Shown here one piece after another: positions 9,142 through 18,087 of a stretch of 64,000 nt of DNA. The translations under genes and the position numbers were made by a program. Below the pieces are notes generated by a model. That model was not told where the DNA came from, made no database searches, and was given only the letters and a program-made list of their open reading frames with translations. This DNA is from Planctomycetota bacterium (GTDB taxonomy: Bacteria; Planctomycetota; MHYJ01; JACQXL01): positions 62,001 through 126,000 of the forward strand of contig JACRIK010000026.1 in NCBI GenBank assembly GCA_016235865.1, in the 5' to 3' direction. The stretch's first letter is position 1, and the number at the start of each line of letters is the position of its first letter.

Positions 9142-11256
9142 CTACCCCTGTTCGGCCTTTTTCTTTTCCTTTATCTCTTCGATAATCTTCTCCGCCACCG
9201 AATCTGGGACCTGGACGTATTTCTCGAAGTGCATGGTGTAATTGGCCCGGCCGCTGCTTAATGACCGCAGGGTGGAAACATAGCCGAACATCTCGGACAA
9301 CGGCGCCTCGGCTGAAATCACCTGCAACCCGCCCTTGGATTCGATAGATAGCACCTTGCCGCGCTTGGAACAGATATGGCCGACCACGCTGCCCATATAT
9401 TCCTCCGGCGTCGAAACCTCCAGCGACATATACGGCTCGAGCAGAATCGGGCTGCACTTGGCAAATGCCTTTTTGAAACACTCCCGGGCCGCTAAGCGGA
9501 ATGCGATATCCGACGAATCCACCTCGTGGAACGAGCCGTCAGTCAGGTTGACCTTGACATCGACCACCGGGAACCCGGCGATGACGCCTCTTTCCATGGC
9601 CTCAATCACGCCCTTTTCCACGGCCGGGATATATTCCTTGGGGATGCTGCCCTGGGTGATGGAGTTTTCAAATTCAAATCCCTCGCCGTGCAGGGCCGGG
9701 GCGATTTCCAGTATCACGTGGGCGTATTGCCCGTGCCCGCCGGTCTGCTTGACGTGTTTGTATTCCTGCTCCATCGAACTTAAAATAGTTTCCTTAAACG
9801 CCACCTTGGGATGCCCGGTAATGGCGTTGACATTGAATTCGTGTTTCATCCGGTCCACGATGATTTCCAGATGCAGTTCGCCCATGCCGGACAGGATGGT
9901 CTCCTCGGTCTCGGAATCCGTATGCATAGTGAATGTCGGGTCTTCCTCGGCCATCCGTACCAGGGCCTTGCCTAATTTATCCTTATCGGACTGGCTGGCC
10001 GGCTTGATGCTGATGGACATGACCGGGGTGGGGAATTCGATTGATTCCAGCACAATCGGATGCTCCATATCGCAGAGCGTGTCGCCGGTGGTGGTGTAAT
10101 CCAGCCCGACCGATGCGGCAATCTCGCCGGCGCAGATTTCGTCCCGGTTCTCGCGCTGGTTGGCGTGCATCTCCAGAATCCGGCTGATGCGTTCCCGCTT
10201 GCCCTTGGTGGCGTTAAGCACATAAGAGCCGGCCTGCAGTTTGCCGGAATAGACCCGGAAATAGATAATCTTGCCCATATGCGGGTCGGATTGGACCTTG
10301 AAGGCCAGAGCCGCAAACGGCTCGTTCACATCCGGCTTGCGTTCCAGCGCCTTTTCTGAGCTTGCACTGAGCGAAGCGAAGTGTCCGGGTTCAGTGCCTT
10401 TTACGGCCGGCAAATCCAGGGGCGAGGGCAGGTAGAGCGTCACCGCGTCTAATAGTTTGCGCACGCCCTTGTTCTTGAATGCCGAGCCGCACAGCGCCGG
10501 AATAATCTTGTTAGCGATAGTGCCTTTACGGATAGCGCCGATTAATTCTGTTGGCGTGATATGGTCTTCCGACTCCAGATATTTGCCCATCAGGGAATCA
10601 TCCATCTCCACGGCCTTTTCCACCATGATGTGATGGTATTTCCGGGCCGTCTCCAGATATTCAGCCGGAATCTCTTCCACATGGAATGTTTCCTTGGCAT
10701 CGCTGTCATAGATATACGCCTTCATTTCTATCAGGTCAATCACGCCGCTGAATTTGCTCTCAGCGCCGATGGGAATCTGCAGAGGAATTGGATTGACGCC
10801 TAATTTCTCCTCCATGGTTTTCAGCACCGCGAAGAAATCCGCGCCCACCCGGTCCATCTTATTGACAAAGGCGATTTTGGGGACATTGTATTTCTCGGAC
10901 TGGCGCCAGACCGTCTCGGACTGCGGTTCCACGCCGCCCACGCCGCAGAACACCACGACCGCGCCGTCTAAGATGCGTAAACTTCGTTCCACCTCCACGG
11001 TGAAATCCACGTGTCCGGGCGTATCAATGATATTGATGTGATGGTCGTTCCAGAAGCAGGTGGTGGCCGCGGCTGTGATGGTGATGCCGCGCTCCTGCTC
11101 CTGCTTCATCCAGTCCATCTGGGCTTCGCCGTTATGCACCTCGCCTAGTTTGTGGGACTTGCCGGTGTAGAACAGGATGCGTTCGGATAGAGTGGTCTTG
11201 CCCGCGTCGATGTGTGCCACGATTCCGATATTACGTACGGTACTGATATTAAGCAT
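9142..11256 (-). CDS. fusA: Elongation factor G
   Basis: This 704-residue GTPase drives ribosomal translocation. G1 is AHIDAGKTT (residues 14-22), the switch region has [10 protein letters not shown]3 is DTPGHVDF and G4 is NKMD. Domains II to V follow in normal order, including the EGxGEL-like GMGELHLE of domain III. The gene is not in a str operon here, so it may be a second EF-G copy or a relocated fusA. Near residue 296 an in-frame insertion of about 12 residues (around [12 protein letters not shown]) is encoded by a palindromic repeat. A divergent interspersed repeat lies just upstream of the start. Confidence 0.94.
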   Translation of the reverse strand: MLNISTVRNIGIVAHIDAGKTTLSERILFYTGKSHKLGEVHNGEAQMDWMKQEQERGITITAAATTCFWNDHHINIIDTPGHVDFTVEVERSLRILDGAVVVFCGVGGVEPQSETVWRQSEKYNVPKIAFVNKMDRVGADFFAVLKTMEEKLGVNPIPLQIPIGAESKFSGVIDLIEMKAYIYDSDAKETFHVEEIPAEYLETARKYHHIMVEKAVEMDDSLMGKYLESEDHITPTELIGAIRKGTIANKIIPALCGSAFKNKGVRKLLDAVTLYLPSPLDLPAVKGTEPGHFASLSASSEKALERKPDVNEPFAALAFKVQSDPHMGKIIYFRVYSGKLQAGSYVLNATKGKRERISRILEMHANQRENRDEICAGEIAASVGLDYTTTGDTLCDMEHPIVLESIEFPTPVMSISIKPASQSDKDKLGKALVRMAEEDPTFTMHTDSETEETILSGMGELHLEIIVDRMKHEFNVNAITGHPKVAFKETILSSMEQEYKHVKQTGGHGQYAHVILEIAPALHGEGFEFENSITQGSIPKEYIPAVEKGVIEAMERGVIAGFPVVDVKVNLTDGSFHEVDSSDIAFRLAARECFKKAFAKCSPILLEPYMSLEVSTPEEYMGSVVGHICSKRGKVLSIESKGGLQVISAEAPLSEMFGYVSTLRSLSSGRANYTMHFEKYVQVPDSVAEKIIEEIKEKKKAEQG
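10360..10397. repeat. Palindromic repeat inserted in fusA coding sequence
   Basis: GCACTGA (10364-10370) and TCAGTGC (10391-10397) are exact inverted arms. The part GCTTGCACTGAGCGAAGCGA matches, in reverse complement with one change, bases 18995-19015 in the gap upstream of the nitrilase gene. Inside fusA the element stays in frame and lands in a loop between the G domain and domain II that varies in length among EF-Gs. Confidence 0.65.
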
Positions 11257-11265
11257 AAATATTCA

Positions 11266-11345
11266 ACTGAAAAACTTAAGAACGGAGGAACGGAAGGACT
11301 TGGTTATCCTATAGCTGCTCTTTAGTTCTTTTGTCCTTTAGTACT
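11266..11345. repeat. Interspersed repeat 5' of fusA (TTCTTTAGTCCTTT family)
   Basis: This stretch directly upstream of the fusA start shares phrases such as AACTgAAaAAC and TTTAGTTCTTTTGTCCTTTA with two other sites: 43408-43487, upstream of mutS, and 49452-49540, upstream of ruvC. All three lie within about 20 bases of a minus-strand start codon. Function is unknown. Bases 11346-11569 between it and the next promoter contain degenerate repeat debris and no gene I can support. Confidence 0.55.
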
Positions 11346-11569
11346 CGCTGTCTGCTGTATACTGTTTACTGACTACTCCAAAAGGGATGTATATGCAATA
11401 TATTGCGTTTTATGTCAAATAATGATGGGATAATTATTCATATTTCTGAACTCTACTGAGACCGCGTAGCGAAGTCCCCTCTAATAAGCGGAGTCGCAAC
11501 GGAGTCCCGATTATTTCGGGGAGGGGCAGGGGGTTGTTGGTAAAGCGACAAATATAAGTTAGAGAAATG

Positions 11570-11597
11570 TTGACAGTTTCGTTTGATTGCGTATAAT
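11570..11597 (+). promoter_or_regulatory. Perfect sigma-70 promoter before the CGCAA array
   Basis: TTGACA (11570-11575), 16-base spacer, TATAAT (11592-11597). Transcription would start near 11604 and run straight into the CGCAA pentamer array and possibly on to the lipoprotein gene at 11930. Confidence 0.65.
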
Positions 11598-11640
11598 TCC
11601 TTACAGTAAAAAGGAGTCATATTATATGGTCCTTCAGGAA

Positions 11641-11733
11641 CGCAACGCAACGCAACGCAACGCAACGCAACGCAACGCAACGCAACGCAACGCAACGCAA
11701 CGCAACGCAACGCAACGCAACGCAACGCAACGC
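11641..11733. repeat. CGCAA pentanucleotide array, 18 copies
   Basis: Eighteen perfect head-to-tail CGCAA units (90 bases) plus CGC. Read as protein in an open frame (11587-11835, 82 residues) it gives a repeating Arg-Asn-Ala-Thr-Gln. Since 5 is not a multiple of 3, gain or loss of one unit shifts any reading frame. Perfection of all copies points to recent expansion. I do not call the surrounding frame a gene because no family resemblance is visible. Confidence 0.95.
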
Positions 11734-11929
11734 CCCGATATCCATCGGGACTCCCTTCGGTCGCAACGCATAGTTTATCCCGTAGGGACAACGCTATTCT
11801 GTCTCTCAATCCCAATCGGATTATTTCTTATATAGTTCATACTTTGGATTCATTACATCGTTTCTTAAATTACATAGATTTATCATTTAACCAAAACATT
11901 ATCCCATTGGGGATAAAAGGAGGTGTGGT

Positions 11930-13321
11930 ATGACAAAAACAAAACTGGTAATTGTGGCAATGTTATTCATTGCCTTTGTCACCGCCTTTAACTACATCGG
12001 CTGCGGAGGCGGCGGCTCAAGCGGCAGCAGCGCGCCAGACCCATGGTCCCGTACCACCGTTGATTCAGCCGGCTGGGTTGGGAGGGACACCTCCATTGTT
12101 CTTGACTCTAATTATAAGGCGCATATCAGTTATTATGATGAGACCAATACAAATCTGAAATATGCGACCAATGCCTCCGGTTCCTGGGTTATCACCACCG
12201 TTGATTCTGCAGGCATTGTTGGGGAGTGTACCTCCATTGCCCTTGACTCTAATAACAAGGTTCATATCAGTTATTATGATAACACCAATTGGAACCTGAA
12301 ATATGCCACCAACGTCTCCGGTTTCTGGGTTATCACCACCGTAGATTCTTCAGGCAATGTTGGGGGGAATAACTCCATTGCCATTGCCCCTGATGATAAG
12401 ATTCATATCAGTTATTATGATGCCACCAATGGTGACTTGAGGTATGCGACCAATGCCTCCGGTTCTTGGATATTGGTCACCGCTGATTCTATAGGAAGTG
12501 TTGGGTGGTATAATTCCATTGACGTAGACCCTTCAGGTTCTTTTACCGGGTATAAGGTTTGTATCAGTTATTATGATTCAACAAATGGCGACCTGAAATA
12601 TGCGACCAATGCCTCCGGCTCAAGTGTAACTTCAACCGTTGACAGCGCAGGCGATGTTGGACAATGGTCCTCTATTGTCATCAATGCTGCTATTACTGTG
12701 TATATCAGTTATTTTGATAGCACAAATGGTAACCTGAAATATGCGACTAATGTCACCGGTTCATGGGTAACTTCAACCATTGACAGCGCAGGCAATGTTG
12801 GGGAATACACCTCTATTGCCCTTGACTCTACAAATAGGGTGCATATCAGTTATTTTGATTCGACTAATGAAGACCTGAAATATGCCACCAATGCCTCCGT
12901 TCCTACCTGGGACCGTACCACCATTGATTCGGCCGGCTGGGTTGGGTTTGAAACCTCCATTGCCATTGACTCTGCGAATAAGGCGCATATCAGCTATTTT
13001 GATACCACCAATAGTGACCTGAAATATGCGACCAATAGTACTGGCGCACTTGCCAGGGCCAGCTCGCCTACCCCATCTAACGTAGCGGTAAATGTCATAA
13101 CCACAACTCAACTTTCTTGGGCATTGATAAGTGATGCGACTTCTTATGATGTCTATTTCGGTGAGACCGGACCGGGAGGATCATTTATTGGCAATCAGAC
13201 CGGCACGACTTATAACCCGGGCCCGTTGAGTTATAACACTACTTACTTCTGGCGGATTAATTCCAAGAATGCCGTTGGAACAACAACCGGCGCTGCCTGG
13301 CGTTTTACTACCCAACCTTAA
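11930..13321 (+). CDS. Secreted lipoprotein with 45-residue repeats and C-terminal Fn3-like domain
   Basis: The 463-residue product starts after a strong AGGAGGTG site. Its signal peptide ends in a lipobox-like YIGC at about residues 22-25, followed by a Gly/Ser linker. Seven to eight repeats of about 45 residues carry the pattern DSAGxVGxxxSIALDS...HISYYDxTNxDLKYATN and should fold as beta-propeller blades. The last about 90 residues (around TSYDVYFGETGPG and YFWRINSKN) form a fibronectin-III-like domain shared with the lipoprotein at 36142. It is probably a surface protein; the ligand is unknown. The near-identical DNA of the repeats suggests internal duplication. Confidence 0.85.
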   Translation: MTKTKLVIVAMLFIAFVTAFNYIGCGGGGSSGSSAPDPWSRTTVDSAGWVGRDTSIVLDSNYKAHISYYDETNTNLKYATNASGSWVITTVDSAGIVGECTSIALDSNNKVHISYYDNTNWNLKYATNVSGFWVITTVDSSGNVGGNNSIAIAPDDKIHISYYDATNGDLRYATNASGSWILVTADSIGSVGWYNSIDVDPSGSFTGYKVCISYYDSTNGDLKYATNASGSSVTSTVDSAGDVGQWSSIVINAAITVYISYFDSTNGNLKYATNVTGSWVTSTIDSAGNVGEYTSIALDSTNRVHISYFDSTNEDLKYATNASVPTWDRTTIDSAGWVGFETSIAIDSANKAHISYFDTTNSDLKYATNSTGALARASSPTPSNVAVNVITTTQLSWALISDATSYDVYFGETGPGGSFIGNQTGTTYNPGPLSYNTTYFWRINSKNAVGTTTGAAWRFTTQP

Positions 13322-13526
13322 TTTAGGAATTCCGGGAACGCCATCCAGAATAGTTGGCCTGGTGACACCCACCTTGTCCTGTAGTTCAATCCCCAAGCCC
13401 GGTTTAAGACGCTGTTTTAGCAAACCAACCCTTTATAGCCTTATTCCGTTCCGGCCAAAAATACGCATCTGTTAAACCGCTTGTCAAGGGGTCTATTATG
13501 CCAGGTGATTATGTGGGGTTCCTTAA

Positions 13527-13736
13527 GAGTTTCAAGGGACATCTTTAGAGTTCCGAGGGACATCTTTAGAGTTCCAAGGGACATCTTTAGAGTTCCGAGG
13601 GACATCTTTAGAGTTCCGAGGGACATCTTTAGAGTTCCGAGGGACATCTTTAGAGTTCCGAGGGACATCTTTAGAGTTCCGAGGGACATCTTTAGAGTTC
13701 CAAGGGACATCTTTAGAATTCCAAGGGATACCTTTA
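13527..13736. repeat. 21-bp tandem array A, 10 copies
   Basis: Ten units of 21 bases, consensus GAGTTCCGAGGGACATCTTT plus A, run without spacers. The first and last are most diverged, as expected for array ends. Minus-strand translation gives the heptad MSLGTLK and the plus strand VPRDIFR, both open through the array. The region from 13322 to here and from 13737 to 13839 holds no gene I can support; a run of nine G lies near 13752. Confidence 0.95.
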
Positions 13737-13839
13737 AACTGATAATGCCAAGGGGGGGGGTGAATTTTAAGGCATTTCCGGCTGATTTATAGGCCAAAAA
13801 CTGTAGTTTTACAAGCCGGATTCACTGGATTACGGCCAG

Positions 13840-13913
13840 AAAGCACGGGATTATAACCCGAAAGCACGGGATTATAACTCGAAAGCACGAGATTATAACT
13901 CGAAAGCACGGGA
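13840..13913. repeat. 21-bp tandem array B, about 3.5 copies
   Basis: Units start at 13840, 13861, 13882 and 13903 with consensus AAAGCACGGGATTATAACYC plus G. Each carries the dyad CGGG-ATTATAA-CCCG. The sequence is unrelated to array A but has the same 21-base length, and the array runs almost directly into array C. Confidence 0.88.
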
Positions 13914-13920
13914 ATATGAG

Positions 13921-14067
13921 TCTAAATGAGCTCATTACAACTCTAAATGAGCTCGTTGGGACTCTAAATGAGTTCGTTGGAACTCTAAATGAGTTCGTTG
14001 GAACTCTAAATGAGTTCATTGGAACTCTTAATGAGTTCATTGGAACTCTTAATGAATTCATTATAAC
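13921..14067. repeat. 21-bp tandem array C, 7 copies
   Basis: Seven units of 21 bases, consensus TCTAAATGAGTTCGTTGGAA plus C. Adjacent units create the dyad AACTC-TAAAT-GAGTT. The plus strand has an open frame (13916-14098, 60 residues) repeating LNEFVGT, a heptad with hydrophobic residues spaced 3-4 like a coiled coil. No convincing ribosome site precedes it, so I annotate the DNA repeat, not a gene. Confidence 0.93.
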
Positions 14068-14128
14068 CCGGATTGAGGTGGATATGAGCTATATTTAACT
14101 GCTTTCCCCGACAAAAACTGCCGGGATA

Positions 14129-14164
14129 AGAGCCAGTAACGCCCCTGCGGGACTAACTGGCTCT
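14129..14164. promoter_or_regulatory. Hairpin AGAGCCAGT / ACTGGCTCT
   Basis: A perfect 9-base stem with an 18-base loop that itself contains CCCCTGCGGG is followed by AAAATTTT. It could act as a terminator on either strand after the repeat region. The upstream bases match those of the hppA leader hairpin at 5637-5671, so the two may be copies of one element. Confidence 0.45.
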
Positions 14165-14199
14165 AAAATTTTAATGGTTTGTAGCAGAATTTCCCTTTG

Positions 14200-14650
14200 G
14201 AAACGCCAAAAATCCCCCTCTTATCCCCCTTTTGCAAAGGGGGATAAAGGGGGGGTAACAAAAGGGGAGGAAGGGGGATTAGAGGGATTTAGTGTCTTTT
14301 GGCGCCATAAGGGCGCCATGGCGCTTCGGCGCCAGTGGCTAATCCTACGGCTTAAGTATATCCCCGTAGGTCTCAGGCCTCCGGTCTTTACGGGTTCTGG
14401 TTCATTTCGTGGTCACAGTATTGTTTACTTGACCTGCGCCACTTCGTGTGCTCCGTTTCGCTGGCGCGGTCTCAGTAGAGTTCGCTATACGCGGTCGCTT
14501 CGCGGTCACGTGTTCGCGTAGTGCGTGGTATTTTCGAGTTCACTTCGTGGTCTCTTCGAGTTCACTTAACCTGCGCCACTTCGTGTGCTCGGATTCACGC
14601 TGGGCTTAGTGCGTGGTCTCTTCGAGTTCACTTCGTGGTCTCTTCGAGTT
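14200..14650. repeat. Low-complexity, repeat-derived intergenic stretch
   Basis: It contains AATCCCCCTTT / AAAGGGGGATT palindromes (14215-14285), a GGCGCCATGGCGC cluster (14301-14335) related to one at 48866-48900, and several copies of a 22-base phrase CTCTTCGAGTTCACTTCGTG plus GT near 14530-14650. Open frames across it look repeat-derived and show no family signature. Its right end supplies the last codons of the minus-strand TPR gene. Confidence 0.6.
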
Positions 14651-16259
14651 CTTGCATGACGACGCTGGAAATTTCCATTTTAAGGTTAGTTGCCAAGATA
14701 CCGAATTTTATCTCCGGGATAGATGAGTCTATTTTAATATTTACGGCATCTTCCGCATCTATCGATATGGCATGAATGTTAGGACCAATAATGTAGTCGT
14801 AAGTATGCACTTTTTTCAGCGAATCCTTGTCAATACCGCCTTGAGCTGCGTTCATATGCAGATTACCCAATCCGCTATCAACCAGGCCGCGTAATACGCA
14901 AACAAACGCGGCCTTATCTTCATCGATCATTTTATCGGGAAAGAATTTAACGCTTATCATGCAGGTCTCGGGCAATTTCTTATTCCATAAAATCAGGCTG
15001 CCATGTTTGCTGTTTTTAGGAATGATTACCATTTTACCGTTCTGGACCGAGAAACAATCTTTGGCCGACACTCCGTCCATGTACATTTGCAGGTACCAGT
15101 CAGCCAAATCCTTGCCGTTAAACATTGTTACCGAGGCGCCTTTGGGCTTGAGTTTGAGCTGGGCCAGCACCATCCTTCTGTTCTGATAACTGATGACATC
15201 CCGGTCTATTTTTAATAGCAGAGAATCCGCCTCTTTATTCTGCCGGTCGACTTTTAAGATGGCGCACAAGAGAATATAGGCCAGATGCTGGTATTTATTA
15301 TTGACATAATCCCTGGCGACGATGAGCGCCTTAGCCATGTAGTCCTTCTTGGCCTTGGCAAAAGCCGGTATATTTGGATTGAGTTTTTCCAGGCATTTGG
15401 CGGCCTTGGTCAGCAGGGCGTCATCGTCTTTTGAGCGGGGGTTCCGGGTCTGCAGGTAATTATGGCAGAAGCCGTAGTTGACAATGGCTTTTTTAGCGTC
15501 CTTGAGTTTTTCATGGCATTCGCCCAGGCTGAAAAATATTTCCGGCGAGGCCTTGCGGTAAGTCAGGGCTTTGGTAAATTTTTCTATGGCTTCGTTAATC
15601 TTGTTCTGCTTCGCCAAGTCCAGGCCGGCGTCATAGTAAACCTTGGCCAGATCGACATCGGCGTTGGGTATCTCTTCAACCTCGTTTTTAGCCGACTCCT
15701 CTTTGGCGCGGCTCAGGGATTCCGCTGCCCGGGTCAGATTTTCCTCCATGGTCAGGATAAAAGTGAATATCTCGATGGCTTTGAGGCAATCTCCGGCCTC
15801 CAGGCTGGCCTGGCCGAGTTCCAGGAGTTTGGTTATGAATTCTTTATTAAGAACTGAGGCTTTTTCCTCGACGGCCTGGAATTTTTTTATTTTCCCGGAG
15901 ACTTCATCATAAAGTTTGATTATATCTTCGGATGGATTGACGGCGGCATCGACCATGGCTATGAATTTCTTGCGATTCTCATAGCCGAGTTCGTTTTCTT
16001 TGAGCAGGATGTAAGCATCGCCCAACTTGGCGTAGGCTTCAGCTAAGCGCTCGTCATAAGAGATAGATTTAAGGAAAAAGTCTCGGGCCGTGTCATACTT
16101 CTTGTCTTTCAGGGCGCCCAGCCCGGCATCATAGAATTCTTTGGCGGTTTGCTCTTTTTGTTGGTCCGTCATATCCTGGCTGTAAACCTTAAAGGCGTTG
16201 TTCAGGCCGAGGCCCAGTATCAACGCCAGGGTGATGGCGCTCAGATATTTTATGTTCAT
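14628..16259 (-). CDS. Secreted TPR protein with C-terminal DUF1080-like domain (paralog 1)
   Basis: The 543-residue protein has a signal peptide (about residues 1-28) and two blocks of TPR-type helix pairs (about 35-135 and 200-290), for example AKEFYDAGLGALKDKKYD. A C-terminal domain of about 190 residues begins at MFNGKDLADWY, the entry motif of DUF1080 (3-keto-disaccharide hydrolase-like, a LamG-type beta sandwich). This architecture is frequent in Planctomycetes. It is a paralog of the gene just upstream, 8 bases away, so they are probably co-transcribed and may form a complex. The final residues QELEETTK are encoded in repeat DNA. Catalytic activity is uncertain. Confidence 0.75.
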   Translation of the reverse strand: MNIKYLSAITLALILGLGLNNAFKVYSQDMTDQQKEQTAKEFYDAGLGALKDKKYDTARDFFLKSISYDERLAEAYAKLGDAYILLKENELGYENRKKFIAMVDAAVNPSEDIIKLYDEVSGKIKKFQAVEEKASVLNKEFITKLLELGQASLEAGDCLKAIEIFTFILTMEENLTRAAESLSRAKEESAKNEVEEIPNADVDLAKVYYDAGLDLAKQNKINEAIEKFTKALTYRKASPEIFFSLGECHEKLKDAKKAIVNYGFCHNYLQTRNPRSKDDDALLTKAAKCLEKLNPNIPAFAKAKKDYMAKALIVARDYVNNKYQHLAYILLCAILKVDRQNKEADSLLLKIDRDVISYQNRRMVLAQLKLKPKGASVTMFNGKDLADWYLQMYMDGVSAKDCFSVQNGKMVIIPKNSKHGSLILWNKKLPETCMISVKFFPDKMIDEDKAAFVCVLRGLVDSGLGNLHMNAAQGGIDKDSLKKVHTYDYIIGPNIHAISIDAEDAVNIKIDSSIPEIKFGILATNLKMEISSVVMQELEETTK

Positions 16260-16267
16260 ATAGATTT

Positions 16268-17851
16268 TTATTCTGTCTCCTGAAGCGTAATGCTGTTAAT
16301 CACCACTTTAACGTTTTTTATGTATACACCGGCCTTCGGTTCGCCTTTTCCCCTTTTTTCCTGGTGAATTAAATCGTTATTTAAGAAGACGCTATATTGG
16401 TTGTCCCGAGTGATTAGTTCCAGCGTGTTCATGTCTTTGGCCAGTACATGATACCGGACAAATCCCCACCAAAAGTAGTCAGCTTCCTTGTCGTAGCTGT
16501 AGACGCCCCCGATTTCGGCACCTCCCAATTTTTTGTTTATGACGTTACCGGCCGAAAACCTCATAGTCAGAATGGAATTTTGTGGCGCAGGGCCGGTCCA
16601 TATTAAAAAGGCAGATACGTCATCGGCGTTAGTGGCGGATGGTCCGCCCTTGATTTTGCCTCCGGCGATGTTCCAGTTTTCTTTCGGGCAGCCTCCGAAT
16701 AGCCAATCATTTAAGTCAGTTCCGTTAAATATTTTTCTGGGCGGGCTTTTGGCGATTAAGGTAAGCTTGTTGGATTGAGCGTCGTTTTTTTGAGCCTGGG
16801 TTATTTTCTCGTCTATCTTTTCCAGCGCTTCGCTGGCCGGCTTATTCACCGGGTCAGCTATTAGAATTCGCTGAATGGCATAATAAGCAAATCGTTGGTA
16901 GCGCTTATACATCCACTCGCTGACCAGGGTGTTTAACTTTGAAATATATTCAGTTTTTGATTTCTGGAAACTTTTCCCAATAGTGTCGATTTTATCCATG
17001 GCCCTGGAAACCCTGGCTAATAAATCGTTGTGCTCTTTGGAGCGGTTGGGCTCCTGCTGCAAAAGCTTCAGGCTACGCCGGTAGTTTTTAAGAGCCCTGT
17101 TATTATCGTTGAGCTTGCTATAGCATTCGCCTAAATTGAATATGGCGTCTATGAAATCAGCTCGATAAGACATGGCCTTCCTGAACTTTTCCGAGGCTTC
17201 CGAGTATTTGGATTTTTTAAAGAGTTCTAATCCGTCCTGAAAGTGAGTGTTGGCCAGATCCTTTTCCTCGGCCACCTGGCCGGAGTTTGCTTCTTGAGCG
17301 AACTCGGCCCTGGCTTTTTGGAGGCCTTCAGCTGCCTCGGTGTTATCCAGAGCCATACGCAGCACCAGTGAAAAAATCTCGTCGGCCAGCAGGTAATCCG
17401 ATGTCCCCAAAGACTGATTGCCGGTGGCCATGAATTTTATGATAAATTCCTCAGTGATGGCGGATATTTTATCGTCCAGCGCCTTGAACTTTTTTATCTT
17501 TTGCTGGATGTCTTCGGAAAGCTTAAGCATGTCCTCTGAGGGGTTCTCGGTTTTATTAATGATTTGCAGGCATTTCTTATAGCTTTCGTATCCCAGCTCT
17601 TCTTCCTTGAGCAATTGATAGGCGTCGCCCAGCTTGGCATGCGCCTCGATAAAGTTGTCGTCATACGAAATCGCCTTGAGCAGCAGGTCCCGGGCCTTTT
17701 CGTATTGTTTCTTTTCTAATGCCGACAAGCCGAGGTTATATAAATCCTGGACGACCTCCTTTTTTACAGGTTGTTCCGGTTTATCTTGGGATAGGGCTGG
17801 GGCAACGGAAAGAGCGATAATAAAAACGGCCAGCAATTTTATCTTAAACAT
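16268..17851 (-). CDS. Secreted TPR protein with C-terminal DUF1080-like domain (paralog 2)
   Basis: The 527-residue product has the same plan as its neighbour: a signal peptide ending near ALSQD, TPR repeats (around DLYNLGLSALEKKQYEKA and FQDGLELFKKSKYSEA) and a C-terminal DUF1080-like domain starting IFNGTDLNDWLFGG. It is the first gene of the pair on this strand. The C-terminal domain could bind or cleave a glycan outside the cytoplasm, with the TPRs as a protein dock; both roles are inference. Bases 17852-17978 upstream show nothing I can assign. Confidence 0.76.
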   Translation of the reverse strand: MFKIKLLAVFIIALSVAPALSQDKPEQPVKKEVVQDLYNLGLSALEKKQYEKARDLLLKAISYDDNFIEAHAKLGDAYQLLKEEELGYESYKKCLQIINKTENPSEDMLKLSEDIQQKIKKFKALDDKISAITEEFIIKFMATGNQSLGTSDYLLADEIFSLVLRMALDNTEAAEGLQKARAEFAQEANSGQVAEEKDLANTHFQDGLELFKKSKYSEASEKFRKAMSYRADFIDAIFNLGECYSKLNDNNRALKNYRRSLKLLQQEPNRSKEHNDLLARVSRAMDKIDTIGKSFQKSKTEYISKLNTLVSEWMYKRYQRFAYYAIQRILIADPVNKPASEALEKIDEKITQAQKNDAQSNKLTLIAKSPPRKIFNGTDLNDWLFGGCPKENWNIAGGKIKGGPSATNADDVSAFLIWTGPAPQNSILTMRFSAGNVINKKLGGAEIGGVYSYDKEADYFWWGFVRYHVLAKDMNTLELITRDNQYSVFLNNDLIHQEKRGKGEPKAGVYIKNVKVVINSITLQETE

Positions 17852-17978
17852 ATCAGAATCTCGAGTATAATTTTACTGTTGGTTTTATGCCATTTTTTTC
17901 TATAGTTGTCAAGATTAGTAGGTTATTTGTGCTTAAAATCACAGAGATACAAGCGCCGGCAATTATACGAATAGCGCT

Positions 17979-18074
17979 TTAGCCGGGGCGTAAATAAATA
18001 GGCTGATGATAATAGCCGGCGGCGGCAATCACGGTGCTGGAGATGCCGCTGAGAATCAGGACGGTTCTGGTCAT
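17979..18074 (-). CDS. Possible 31-residue hydrophobic peptide
   Basis: An ATG at 18074 is preceded by AAGGGAATCTT, a fair ribosome site, and opens a frame of 31 residues that begins MTRTVLILSGISSTVIAAAG. It lies 13 bases after the stop of the nitrilase gene on the same strand. The sequence could be a single membrane-spanning or secreted peptide. No family is recognised and chance is a real alternative. Confidence 0.3.
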   Translation of the reverse strand: MTRTVLILSGISSTVIAAAGYYHQPIYLRPG

Positions 18075-18087
18075 AAGATTCCCTTCC

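Noticed and set aside
11587-11835. 82-residue protein with Arg-Asn-Ala-Thr-Gln repeats
   Set aside because: The 5-bp unit opens every frame equally; the frame is not evidence of coding. Kept only as a repeat and as a finding.
13441-14098. Open frames running through the 21-bp arrays on both strands as protein genes
   Set aside because: Any stop-free 21-bp unit gives open frames on several phases. No ribosome sites, family matches or signal features support them, so they are listed as repeats.
14174-14775. Two plus-strand frames of 115 and 84 residues
   Set aside because: They translate palindromic and CTTCGTGGT-type repeats and overlap the end of a well-supported minus-strand gene.
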